Below, piece after piece: positions 9,396 to 17,613 of a stretch of DNA of 64,000 nt. The notes beneath the pieces are model-generated. The model ran no database searches. It had not been told where the DNA came from and worked only from the letters and a program-made list of their open reading frames with translations. Both the position numbers and the translations under genes were made by a program. The DNA lies in NCBI GenBank assembly GCA_028278455.1, contig JANQEH010000249.1, forward strand, positions 32,710-96,709, read 5' to 3'. Position 1 is the first letter of the stretch. Every line of letters starts with the position of its first letter. Source of the stretch: a bacterium. GTDB lineage: Bacteria; SM23-31.

Positions 9396-9423
9396 ATATC
9401 GGAATATTTAATTAATTACTTTA
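9396..9423 (-). promoter_or_regulatory. Possible sigma-28 (FliA) promoter for fliD
   Basis: On the minus strand, TAAA (9423-9420) is followed after 16 nt by TCCGATAT (9403-9396). The flagellar sigma-28 consensus is TAAA-N15-GCCGATAA, so the -10 matches 6 of 8 positions with a spacer one base longer. It lies about 75 nt upstream of the fliD GTG. A late flagellar gene is the expected client, but the region is AT-rich and chance matches are possible. Confidence 0.4.
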
Positions 9424-9491
9424 GTCTGTATCATTATATATGCAGGAAAAAATTGACCTGAATCACATTTTCTGAAGTTTAATACAAAAAG

Positions 9492-9521
9492 TGTGTATAT
9501 TTCCTACACAATTCCGGAATT
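9492..9521. promoter_or_regulatory. Adjacent palindromes, possible operator
   Basis: TGTGTA and TACACA (9492-9510) form an inverted repeat with a 7-nt spacer, directly followed by the perfect palindrome AATTCCGGAATT (9510-9521). They lie in the divergent region between fliD and the lipoprotein gene at 9614. A regulator site is possible but unproven. Confidence 0.3.
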
Positions 9522-9613
9522 ATCTTTAGCCAGGTTTAATATTTTCTGCTCAAACTCTTAATGGCATGTAATTTGTATTTCGGAAAAGAAAGAACTTAGC
9601 AATGGAGAGCAAA

Positions 9614-10510
9614 ATGAAAAAAACATTCTTAATCGCCCTGGCCCTGACAGCAGCTTTGTCAATAAATTGCTCTGACTCAATTGGACCCGTTGACGATATA
9701 CCGGAAGCGCCGTCGGGATTGTATAGTATTACCGGTGATAACCGTGTTACGCTTTACTGGGACCACAATATTGAACCGGATTTATATGAATATGGATTAT
9801 ATACTTGCGACACTGAAGACGGTGTATATGAGCTTGACGGAACAACAACTGATAACAGGTATACTTTCTATATTGCAAACGGAGTTACTAAATATTTAGC
9901 TGTTGCAGCTATGGATTATGCCGGAAATGAAAGCGATCTCAGCTATGAGATCGTCTGGGATACACCGAGGCCTGAAGGGCACAACCTGACAGTCTATGCT
10001 CTTTTCTATGATGAGTTTGATACAAACTGGGAAAGATGCGGGCTGGATCTTTCAGATTATAACGATTATATGATCCAGGATATTGACAATATGTCCAACG
10101 ATGTTTATATCGATAACTTCGAAGGCACCCTTTTTCTGAATGCATTTGCGGATGATACGGATATCGCGCTGTTCGGCAGGACTTATGAGTTGTCGGACGT
10201 TGATTATGTTGATCCCGACCAGATAGAATGGGACGAAGAAGGTTATCTCCCGCTTTATGAAGATCATTCCTATATAATCTGGACTTATGATAATCATTTC
10301 GCCACGATTCGTGTAAAAGAAGTCTACAACAACAGGGTGAGAATCGACTGGGCTTTTCAGACAGAACCGGGTAATCCTCAGCTCAAGACAAGCGGCAAAT
10401 CCGGATCCGAGTTTAGCAGGATCATAACGTTCAAGCGCGCTGAAGGTCTTTCTGAAGAGATTAAAGCCGGTAAAAGGGGAAAAATCAAGAAATCAAAATT
10501 GAACTATTAA
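9614..10510 (+). CDS. Lipoprotein with fibronectin type III-like domain
   Basis: This 298-residue secreted lipoprotein begins MKKTFLIALALTAALSINC; Cys19 closes a lipobox (LSIN-C). Residues about 30-115 look like a fibronectin III domain: PEAPSGL..., then VTLYWDHN, then KYLAVAAMDYAGNES. The rest is rich in Asp and Tyr, with no family I recognise, and ends in a basic tail. The start is the ATG at 9614, because GGAG at 9604-9607 sits 6 nt before it; the upstream ATG at 9602 overlaps that site. The next lipoprotein gene starts 19 nt downstream, so the two are probably one transcript. Function unknown; an envelope protein is likely. Confidence 0.8.
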   Translation: MKKTFLIALALTAALSINCSDSIGPVDDIPEAPSGLYSITGDNRVTLYWDHNIEPDLYEYGLYTCDTEDGVYELDGTTTDNRYTFYIANGVTKYLAVAAMDYAGNESDLSYEIVWDTPRPEGHNLTVYALFYDEFDTNWERCGLDLSDYNDYMIQDIDNMSNDVYIDNFEGTLFLNAFADDTDIALFGRTYELSDVDYVDPDQIEWDEEGYLPLYEDHSYIIWTYDNHFATIRVKEVYNNRVRIDWAFQTEPGNPQLKTSGKSGSEFSRIITFKRAEGLSEEIKAGKRGKIKKSKLNY

Positions 10511-10529
10511 TAATTTGGGGGTGAATAAA

Positions 10530-11630
10530 ATGAGAAAAACATATTTTGTATTTTTGATGCTCATCACAGCATTTCTTCTCCAGGGTTGTCATCATGTATT
10601 CATTCATTCCTCACCCGGGATAAGGATCAGGCATAAGAAAGTTGTTAAAAGGCCTGTATATGTTGAAGAAGAAGAGGAATATTATGACGACGAAGAAGAT
10701 GCCTACGAAGAATACGAAGAGGATCAGTATGAAGACGCCGATTACGAAGAAACTGATTACAGGGAGTATGTTGAAACAGATGTCAGCGTGGATATTTTTG
10801 TAGGTACTGCGTTTGCAATATACGGAACGCGATATTTATGGTGCGATTACTGCTGCTGCTGGCATCCAAGATGCACACCCTGGAGATGCTACTGCCACCC
10901 CGTTGTAATCAGGCATTACGGTTTTTTTCATAACCACGTGTACCGGCATCACTGTTACCACTGGCATTATGAACCGCATTATCGTCCCGCAATAAACAGG
11001 TTCAGGGTAAGGCATGGAACCGGTAGATATTACACGTATAGCGTAGCTCAGAAGCGGAGAGAGTTTGCGAGAAGTAACGGCGTTGGAATTAGCGCAGAAC
11101 GTGTCCGTTACAGGGGTAAAGATGAAATAAAATTCACATATGACAAGTCCCGTAATGTTGATACCGCAAAACGTACGGTTACAAGAACAGGAGATTCGAC
11201 CGGTCTGTCAAAGACATCAGTTGTAAAACGTGAAACATCAGACCGTTCCAGATCGGTTTCACGCAGTGTTTCAAAAACAACGAGTGAAAACTCCTCTCTG
11301 AACAGAACATCAGCATCACGGAAAACAGTTAGAAGTACTGAAACCAGTTCGCGAAGCTACGAAAAAAGTAGTTCATCAGACAGGAAAAGGAATGTCTCTG
11401 AAAAATCAAGATCTTCAAGAAGCAGGGAGTACACGAAAAAATCATCGAGCAGCTCCTCGAGACTATCAAAGATCGGAAATTCCATTAAGAGATCTGTACC
11501 GAAAGTTGCACGGGAAATTAACAAATCAAGGAGCAGTTCAGGAAAATCCCGGGCAACTGTTAAAAAAGTCAGTAAACCGAAAAAGGCCGTGAACAGGACA
11601 AAGAAAACTGCAAAGAAAAAAGGAGGATAA
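10530..11630 (+). CDS. Lipoprotein with acidic, Cys/His/Trp-rich and basic regions
   Basis: This 366-residue protein starts MRKTYFVFLMLITAFLLQGC, with lipobox LLQG-C. Three very different regions follow. Residues about 45-85 are almost all Glu, Asp and Tyr. Residues about 105-160 are packed with Cys, His, Trp and Tyr (for example WCDYCCCWHPRC and HHCYHWHYEPHY). The last 180 residues are Ser, Arg and Lys rich and probably disordered. The Cys/His block looks suited to binding metal ions, and the acidic and basic parts to binding ions or polymers; both are inference. I do not recognise the family. The start is the ATG at 10530, after GGGGGTGA with 6-nt spacing. It follows another lipoprotein gene by 19 nt. 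Confidence 0.8.
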   Translation: MRKTYFVFLMLITAFLLQGCHHVFIHSSPGIRIRHKKVVKRPVYVEEEEEYYDDEEDAYEEYEEDQYEDADYEETDYREYVETDVSVDIFVGTAFAIYGTRYLWCDYCCCWHPRCTPWRCYCHPVVIRHYGFFHNHVYRHHCYHWHYEPHYRPAINRFRVRHGTGRYYTYSVAQKRREFARSNGVGISAERVRYRGKDEIKFTYDKSRNVDTAKRTVTRTGDSTGLSKTSVVKRETSDRSRSVSRSVSKTTSENSSLNRTSASRKTVRSTETSSRSYEKSSSSDRKRNVSEKSRSSRSREYTKKSSSSSSRLSKIGNSIKRSVPKVAREINKSRSSSGKSRATVKKVSKPKKAVNRTKKTAKKKGG

Positions 11631-12141
11631 AAGAGTATTTATTCTTTTGGCAGACAGAATACTCAAATGACAGAATTTGCTCTCTAATCCGTATATCGGA
11701 CTCCTACTCAAAGTCACCCCGGGATTCCTGTTTAGGGAAATCCCCGGGGTGATCTCTATTTATCTCTCGCTACATTCTTGTTTCTGATTGTCAGATATTT
11801 TTCCCAAAAGAAATTTCAAACTGCGTCTCATACACCTTAACCTGATAGTAAACCTTCTTTTTATCTTTTAATGGAACGATTTAATATTATATCTATTTAT
11901 ATAACGATCTTCTCCTGATTTTAATCACTTTTCTATCCTGGAGTAAATGATTTTCGATAGATAACCTGACTTTTGCCGGGCATAATCAATCCTTCTATAA
12001 TTTATATTGATTCTTAAAATTATTGGATATAAATTCCATTATCTATTTTCCTATAAAGCGGTCCGGATCATTTACCTGGTCCCGCTATTAATCAAAGATA
12101 TCCAAAGAAATATGCCGCAACCTTTCTTTCCCGGAGGCTCA
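11631..12141. other. Intergenic region upstream of the catabolic operon
   Basis: These 511 bases hold two hairpins near the end of the lipoprotein gene (GAGTATT at 11633-11639 with AATACTC at 11658-11664, and the larger hairpin at 11714-11752), then an AT-rich stretch of about 390 bases that should carry the promoter of the operon starting at 12142. I see no small gene and no clear operator. Confidence 0.6.
11714..11752 (+). terminator. GC-rich hairpin, probable terminator
   Basis: TCACCCCGGG-ATT pairs with AATCCCCGGGGTGA around a 12-nt loop, with one bulged base. It lies 84 nt after the lipoprotein stop codon. The following bases (TCTCTATTT) are only moderately T-rich, so termination is likely but not certain. 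Confidence 0.6.
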
Positions 12142-13335
12142 ATGACAGACAGACTGAGAGAACTATCTGGAATGTACTTTGAAGAATCTGTTAAATTCCT
12201 CAGAGATATCATAGCTATACCATCGTTAAGCGGAGAAGAAAGCTCTGTTATCGAAAGGATATCCGGTCAGTTTGAAAAACTCGGATTCGATGAGATATAT
12301 ATCGATCTTCTTGGAAACCTTACTGCAAGGATGGGTTTCGGGAAAAAGATCATAGCATTTGACGGTCATGTTGACACTGTAGGTATCGGTAATGAATCTC
12401 TCTGGACTGTTGATCCGTTCAATGGCGCTTATAAGGATGGCAAAATTTATGGAAGAGGAGCATGCGATCAGAAGGGAGGATTGGTATCAGCGATTTATTC
12501 AGCTAAGATGGCAAAAGAGATCGGTATTCCTGAGGACTATTCCGTCATGGTGGCCGCTACGATTCTTGAAGAGGAATTTGAAGGTTTGAACTGGAAATAC
12601 ATCATCGAAGAAGACAAGACCGTTCCGGAAGCAGTTATATTGACCGAACCTTCGAAGCTGAAAATTAGAATCGGTCACAAAGGCAGGATCGATATGAAAA
12701 TAAGAGTTGAAGGTGTTTCCTGCCATGGTTCCACACCTGATCTCGGTGAAAATGCGATATATAAAATGATGCCTCTTGTAAATGAGATTGAGAAGCTCCA
12801 TAAAAACCTGCCTGAAAAAGAGCTGTTCGGCAAAAGCAGCATCGCAGTTACGGATATAAGATCAACATCACCAGCGATCAATGCCATTGCCGACTCAGCT
12901 GAGATAATGCTCGACAGAAGGCTTATTCCGGGCGAATCTCTCGAAAGTGCAATTAAAGAGCTTGAACAACTGCCTTCATTCAAAAACTCCGGTGCAAAAG
13001 TTATTCTTCCGGAGTTTGAAATAAATAGCTACACAGGACTTAAATATAAGGCAAATCCTTTTTATTCTACATGGATCATGGAAGAAGACCATCCCCTGGT
13101 CAGGAATGCATTGAATTCTTACATGGATGTTTTCGGAGAAAATACTGAGCCGGGAGTCTGGAGTTTCTCGACAAATGGTGTCGGCACTAAGGGATTGTTC
13201 GATATACCGACTATCGGTTTCGGACCCGGAGACGACAGACTCGCCCACACACCGGATGAGTATATTGAAGCAGAAGAAATAAGGAAAGCCACAGAGTTCT
13301 ATACCTCATTGATTTTTAAAATCTGTGGTGGATAA
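12142..13335 (+). CDS. YgeY-type M20 family metallohydrolase
   Basis: This 397-residue protein aligns along its whole length with the YgeY branch of the M20 peptidase family. It has FDGHVDTVGIGN (His76 and Asp78), GRGACDQKGG (Asp109), ILEEEFEG (Glu143/144), the dimer-domain motif VSCHGSTPDLGENA, and near the end SFSTNGVGTKG and GFGPGDDRLAHTPDE. M20 enzymes are dinuclear zinc hydrolases that cleave amide or carbamoyl bonds. YgeY is annotated as selenium-metabolism-linked, but its reaction is not firmly known. Beside a hydantoinase, N-carbamoyl-amino-acid hydrolysis is a reasonable role (inference). The start is the ATG at 12142, with GGAGG 4 nt upstream; the in-frame TTG at 12007 would add 45 unrelated residues. 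It is the first gene of a seven-gene operon. Confidence 0.9.
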   Translation: MTDRLRELSGMYFEESVKFLRDIIAIPSLSGEESSVIERISGQFEKLGFDEIYIDLLGNLTARMGFGKKIIAFDGHVDTVGIGNESLWTVDPFNGAYKDGKIYGRGACDQKGGLVSAIYSAKMAKEIGIPEDYSVMVAATILEEEFEGLNWKYIIEEDKTVPEAVILTEPSKLKIRIGHKGRIDMKIRVEGVSCHGSTPDLGENAIYKMMPLVNEIEKLHKNLPEKELFGKSSIAVTDIRSTSPAINAIADSAEIMLDRRLIPGESLESAIKELEQLPSFKNSGAKVILPEFEINSYTGLKYKANPFYSTWIMEEDHPLVRNALNSYMDVFGENTEPGVWSFSTNGVGTKGLFDIPTIGFGPGDDRLAHTPDEYIEAEEIRKATEFYTSLIFKICGG

Positions 13336-13360
13336 ACAATAAAATATTCAGGAGCTTTAT

Positions 13361-14776
13361 ATGAAGATGCTTCTTGATTCAGAATGGATTGACAGAGACC
13401 AGAAGATCCCTGTTCAAGATCCTTATGACGATTCACTTATCGATCACATACCGGGAGCAACCGAAGATGATGCCGAAACGGCACTTAAGGCCGCCGTAAA
13501 AGGATTTGAAACAGCACGGAAAATGACTGTATATGAAAGATCGCAAATACTACTTAAAACCGCAGACATCCTGACAGATAGGCTCGAGAATTTTGCAGAG
13601 ATCATAGCAAAGGAAAGCTCAAAGACTATACGTGAAGCAAGGAAAGAGGCTTCACGATGTGTAAACACATTGATTGTATCAGCAGAAGAATCCAAGCGAA
13701 TTCTCGGTGAGACTATACCTTTTGACTCGTTCCCCGGGGGTGAGAGCAGGATCGGATATTACTACCGTTTTCCAATCGGTGTTATTCTTGCGATAACACC
13801 ATTTAACGATCCGTTGAACCTTGTTGCCCATAAGATCGGCCCTGCAATTGCTGCAGGAAACAGCGTTATCCTGAAACCCGCAACGGTTACTCCCTTATCT
13901 GCGCTAAAACTTGCCGGGATAATGCTCGAAGCCGGTTTGCCTCCCGAGGTGCTGCAGGTGATAACCGGAAGCGGAAAGAAGCTTGGGAAAATCCTTGTAC
14001 CGGATGACCGTATCAGAATGATCTCACTTACAGGCGGTATTGATGCCGGAAAAGATGTGGCAGGAATGGCCGGGATAAAGAAATTAGGGATGGAACTTGG
14101 TTCAAATTCACCTGTTATTATCTGGGAGGATTCCGATCTTGAATGGGCTGCAGAATCCTGCGTATCAGGGGCATTCTGGGCTGCCGGACAGAATTGCATC
14201 GGTGTACAGAGACTGTATATCCACAGGAAAATTTATGATGAATTCAAAGAAAAATTTATTGACCGGACGATACAATATAAAATAGGGAATAAACTTCTCG
14301 AAGAAACCGATATGGGCCCGATGATCACAAAGGGAGAAGCTAAAAGAACAGAAGACTGGATAAAAGAGGCAGTTGAAATGGGTGCGTTTGTATTGTGTGG
14401 AGGAAAACGGGAAAATGCTCTATTGGAACCGACAGTTCTGGAAAATGTACCGGTAAACGCCACTATCCATAAAGAGGAAGTCTTTGGTCCGGCAGTAAAT
14501 CTTTACCCTGTCGATGATGCAGATTCAGCTATCCGGGAAGCTAACAGCCTTCCATTCGGGCTCCATGCAGCCGTTTTTACGAAGGATGTTAACCTGGCAT
14601 TCAAAATGGCTTATGAGCTTGATTGTGGTGGTGTAATGGTAAATGACTCAACGGATTACAGGCTTGATTCTATGCCTTTCGGCGGAATTAAATATTCAGG
14701 TCTTGGTAGAGAGGGAATTAAGTTTTCTCTGCAGGAGATGACTGAGCCCAAGACAATCTGCTTTAACCTGGAATGA
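13361..14776 (+). CDS. NAD(P)-dependent aldehyde dehydrogenase
   Basis: This 471-residue enzyme has the aldehyde dehydrogenase layout: a Rossmann region with ITPFNDPLNLVAHKIGPA, ILKPATVTPLS, the catalytic Glu in GMELGSNSP (Glu245), and the catalytic Cys in GQNCIGVQR (Cys279). The C-terminal motif MPFGGIKYSGLGREG is normal. It oxidises an aldehyde to an acid. Its place between an M20 hydrolase and an omega-aminotransferase suggests it handles the semialdehyde made by the aminotransferase, such as malonate or succinate semialdehyde (inference). It starts 25 nt after the previous gene, with an AGGAG site. Confidence 0.9.
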   Translation: MKMLLDSEWIDRDQKIPVQDPYDDSLIDHIPGATEDDAETALKAAVKGFETARKMTVYERSQILLKTADILTDRLENFAEIIAKESSKTIREARKEASRCVNTLIVSAEESKRILGETIPFDSFPGGESRIGYYYRFPIGVILAITPFNDPLNLVAHKIGPAIAAGNSVILKPATVTPLSALKLAGIMLEAGLPPEVLQVITGSGKKLGKILVPDDRIRMISLTGGIDAGKDVAGMAGIKKLGMELGSNSPVIIWEDSDLEWAAESCVSGAFWAAGQNCIGVQRLYIHRKIYDEFKEKFIDRTIQYKIGNKLLEETDMGPMITKGEAKRTEDWIKEAVEMGAFVLCGGKRENALLEPTVLENVPVNATIHKEEVFGPAVNLYPVDDADSAIREANSLPFGLHAAVFTKDVNLAFKMAYELDCGGVMVNDSTDYRLDSMPFGGIKYSGLGREGIKFSLQEMTEPKTICFNLE

Positions 14777-14858
14777 TCAGATCCAAATTGACTGAAATAT
14801 CAAAACACTGATTTACTATAAAATTTTGAATTGATAAATGAAATACCGGAGATGAAAT

Positions 14859-16223
14859 ATGGATTTTAAAGATCTGTCTTTTGAAAATGCGCCTGAAATA
14901 AACACACCCCTCCCTGGGCCTGTCTCAAGAGAATTTCTAAATTTTCAATCAGAGAATGAGGGAAATGCCGTATCTTACCCCCGTGGTCTACCGATGGCGA
15001 TAAAGAGAGGTAAAGGTGCTACAATCGAAGACGTCGACGGGAATTTATATATCGACTGTTTCGGAGGTGCCGGCGTCATAAATGTTGGGCACTCTAACCC
15101 GGAAGTAATAAATGCTGCACGGGAACAGCTTGATAACTTTACTCATTCACTCGATATTCCCAATCCGCCCAGAAAGAAGATGGTGGAAAACCTCAGAAAA
15201 GTCCTACCCCCTGAACTGACACGGATTTTTTTCGGCGCTCCAACCGGATCCGATGCAGTTGAATGCGCTGTTAAACTTGCTAAATTCAATACAAAAAAAT
15301 ATCCCGTTATCGCATTCGAGGGTTCATATCACGGCATGACCTCCACAGCCCTGTCTCTATGCAGTGGTGATTTCTTCAAGGAGGATTTTCTCCCTCTTAT
15401 GCCAGAAATTCACTTCGCTCCGTATTCCTATTGTTACAGATGTCCATTTAAAAAAGATCCGGAAAATTGTGAAATTGACTGTGCGCTATATCTCGAACAT
15501 ATTCTGGAAGATCCTCATTCAGGAGTCACAAAACCGGCTGCGATTATTATCGAGGCTATACAGGGAGAAGGTGGTTCTATCGTACCGCACGAAGGATTCA
15601 TCCCTAAACTCCGGGAAATATGCGATAAATATAATGTGCTTTTTGTTATAGACGAAATTCAGGCAGGATTCTGCAGGACCGGCAAAATGTTCTCTTTTGA
15701 ACATACGGGGACTGTTCCGGATATCATGACTATGAGCAAAGCCCTGGGCGGAGTAGGATTCCCGATAGCCGCTATTGCATACAAAGAAAAGCTTGATACA
15801 TGGACTCCCGGAAAACATATCGGTACTTTCAGGGGCAATGTCATTGCCTATGCCGGTGGTGCAGCAGGGATCGATTTTATGCTGAGCAGCAACCTCGCTG
15901 AACATACCGCAAAAACCGGGAAAGTCATGCTTGGTGCATTGAAGGAACTGGAAAAGGACTCGGATTTCGTTGGTGAAGCGCGTGGTAAGGGTTTAATGCT
16001 TGGTGTCGAATTCGTTAAAGACAAAGCAACAAAGGAACCTGCCCCGGAATTTGCATCGAAAGTAAGAAACGCATGTCACAAAAGAGGTGTGCTTATAGAG
16101 ATCGGCGGGCATTATTTTAATGTAGCAAGATTCCTTCCACCGCTTGTAATAACAGAATATCTGGCAAAAAAGGCAGCAGAATTATTTGCAGACGCTGTGA
16201 AAGAAGTCGAGAAAAGCATTTAA
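14859..16223 (+). CDS. Class III (omega) aminotransferase
   Basis: This 454-residue PLP enzyme shows the class III pattern: FEGSYHGMT (residues 153-161), IDEIQAGFCRTGKM with the PLP-ring Asp265, and the PLP lysine in TMSKALGG (Lys294). These enzymes move amino groups from omega-amino acids such as beta-alanine, 4-aminobutyrate or diaminobutyrate to 2-oxoglutarate or pyruvate. A four-Cys segment at 192-208 (C-X2-C-X8-C-X3-C) lies before the active site and might bind metal. With an aldehyde dehydrogenase upstream and a hydantoinase 10 nt downstream, beta-alanine or a related beta-amino acid is the favoured substrate (inference). The gap to the previous gene is 82 nt. Confidence 0.9.
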   Translation: MDFKDLSFENAPEINTPLPGPVSREFLNFQSENEGNAVSYPRGLPMAIKRGKGATIEDVDGNLYIDCFGGAGVINVGHSNPEVINAAREQLDNFTHSLDIPNPPRKKMVENLRKVLPPELTRIFFGAPTGSDAVECAVKLAKFNTKKYPVIAFEGSYHGMTSTALSLCSGDFFKEDFLPLMPEIHFAPYSYCYRCPFKKDPENCEIDCALYLEHILEDPHSGVTKPAAIIIEAIQGEGGSIVPHEGFIPKLREICDKYNVLFVIDEIQAGFCRTGKMFSFEHTGTVPDIMTMSKALGGVGFPIAAIAYKEKLDTWTPGKHIGTFRGNVIAYAGGAAGIDFMLSSNLAEHTAKTGKVMLGALKELEKDSDFVGEARGKGLMLGVEFVKDKATKEPAPEFASKVRNACHKRGVLIEIGGHYFNVARFLPPLVITEYLAKKAAELFADAVKEVEKSI

Positions 16224-16233
16224 GGATTACCCA

Positions 16234-17613
16234 ATGAATGAAGGAAAGATACTGATAAGGGATGGTACAGCAGTGATTGATCAGAATGTCTCCGAATTTG
16301 ATATACTGATCGAAAATGAAAAGATCAAAGCTGTAGGAAACCTTAAAGAAACTGATGCCGACGACGTGATAGACGCATCGGGTATGCTGGTGCTTCCCGG
16401 AGGTATCGATACTCATGTTCATTTTGATGATGAATTCATGAATACAGTAAGTGTACATGACTATTATAAAGGAACCCTTGCCGCAGCTTACGGAGGAACT
16501 ACCAGCGTAATCGATTTTTCCAACCAGATCCCCGGTAAGCCTCTTATTGATACTCTGCTGAATAAAAAAAATGATGCCGCTGGAAAAGCCGTTATCGATT
16601 ATAGTGTTCATCCCGTTATCTCCGATCCATCTGATGATATATTAGATGAAATACAAGTTCTGGTGGAGGAAGGTGCGCCTACCTTTAAATGTTATCTTAC
16701 ATACCGGAAGGAAGGGCTCCTTATTGAGAATGATGAGCTTATTAAAATTACGGAAAAGCTGAAAAAAGCAGGCGGGATGCTGATGGTGCATGCTGAGGAT
16801 AATGATTCGCTCGAACTTATTATTCCAGAGCTTCTCGATGCTGGCAAGACATCCGCTTTTTATCATGCTGTGAGCAGACCGTCTACTGTAGAGGATATGG
16901 CTATAGAAAACGTCTTACAGGTAATACGAAAAACTAAAGCCAGGCTTTTCGTTGTACATCTTGCATCCGGGAATGGAATGAAGATCCTCGCAGCTGCCCG
17001 GGCGGAGGGATTGGATGTGCTGGCTGAGACCTGTATACATTACCTGGTATTTACTGAGGATATATTGAAACGTGATGACGGTATCAAGTGGATTTGTTCT
17101 CCTGCTCTGAGAAGCAAGACAATTCAGGATGAACTCTGGAGGGGGGTGAATGATGGCAGGATATCAATGGTAACATCGGATGATGCAGCCTTTTCATGGG
17201 ATGCCAAGCTAATGGGTAAAGATAGTTTTGACAGGTGTCCGAACGGAATAGCCGGTATCGAACCGAGATTCGTAATCCTGTATTCAGAAGGTGTAGCCGG
17301 TGGAAGAATAACTCTTCCTAAGTTTGTGGATCTTATTTCAACAAATCCAGCAAAGATTTTCGGGATGTATCCTCAGAAAGGCACACTGCTTCCAGGGGCT
17401 GATGCAGATATAGTAATTCTCGATCCCGGAGAAGAATGGATAATGGGATATGATACACTGCACATGGGTACAGATTACTCGGCATATGAGAATATCGAGA
17501 TCACAGGGAAGATACGAAAAGTCTTTTCACGGGGAGAATTGATAATTGACGGTGATAGATGCCTGGCTGAAAAAGGGCGAGGCAGGTTCATTTTTCGCAA
17601 ACTGGATCAGTAG
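16234..17613 (+). CDS. Hydantoinase / dihydropyrimidinase family amidohydrolase
   Basis: This 459-residue cyclic amidohydrolase carries the metal ligands of the D-hydantoinase/dihydropyrimidinase family. His61 and His63 lie in GGIDTHVHFD, the carbamylated Lys152 in FKCYLTYR, His186 in MVHAEDND, His242 in VVHLAS and an Asp at 316 in TSDDAAF. The family usually reads S/TDHCPF at the last site, so the Cys is replaced here. It opens six-membered dihydropyrimidine or five-membered hydantoin rings to N-carbamoyl amino acids in the cytoplasm. A racemase, an M20 hydrolase and an aminotransferase in the same operon complete such a route. It starts 10 nt after the aminotransferase and its TAG directly abuts the next ATG. 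Confidence 0.9.
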   Translation: MNEGKILIRDGTAVIDQNVSEFDILIENEKIKAVGNLKETDADDVIDASGMLVLPGGIDTHVHFDDEFMNTVSVHDYYKGTLAAAYGGTTSVIDFSNQIPGKPLIDTLLNKKNDAAGKAVIDYSVHPVISDPSDDILDEIQVLVEEGAPTFKCYLTYRKEGLLIENDELIKITEKLKKAGGMLMVHAEDNDSLELIIPELLDAGKTSAFYHAVSRPSTVEDMAIENVLQVIRKTKARLFVVHLASGNGMKILAAARAEGLDVLAETCIHYLVFTEDILKRDDGIKWICSPALRSKTIQDELWRGVNDGRISMVTSDDAAFSWDAKLMGKDSFDRCPNGIAGIEPRFVILYSEGVAGGRITLPKFVDLISTNPAKIFGMYPQKGTLLPGADADIVILDPGEEWIMGYDTLHMGTDYSAYENIEITGKIRKVFSRGELIIDGDRCLAEKGRGRFIFRKLDQ

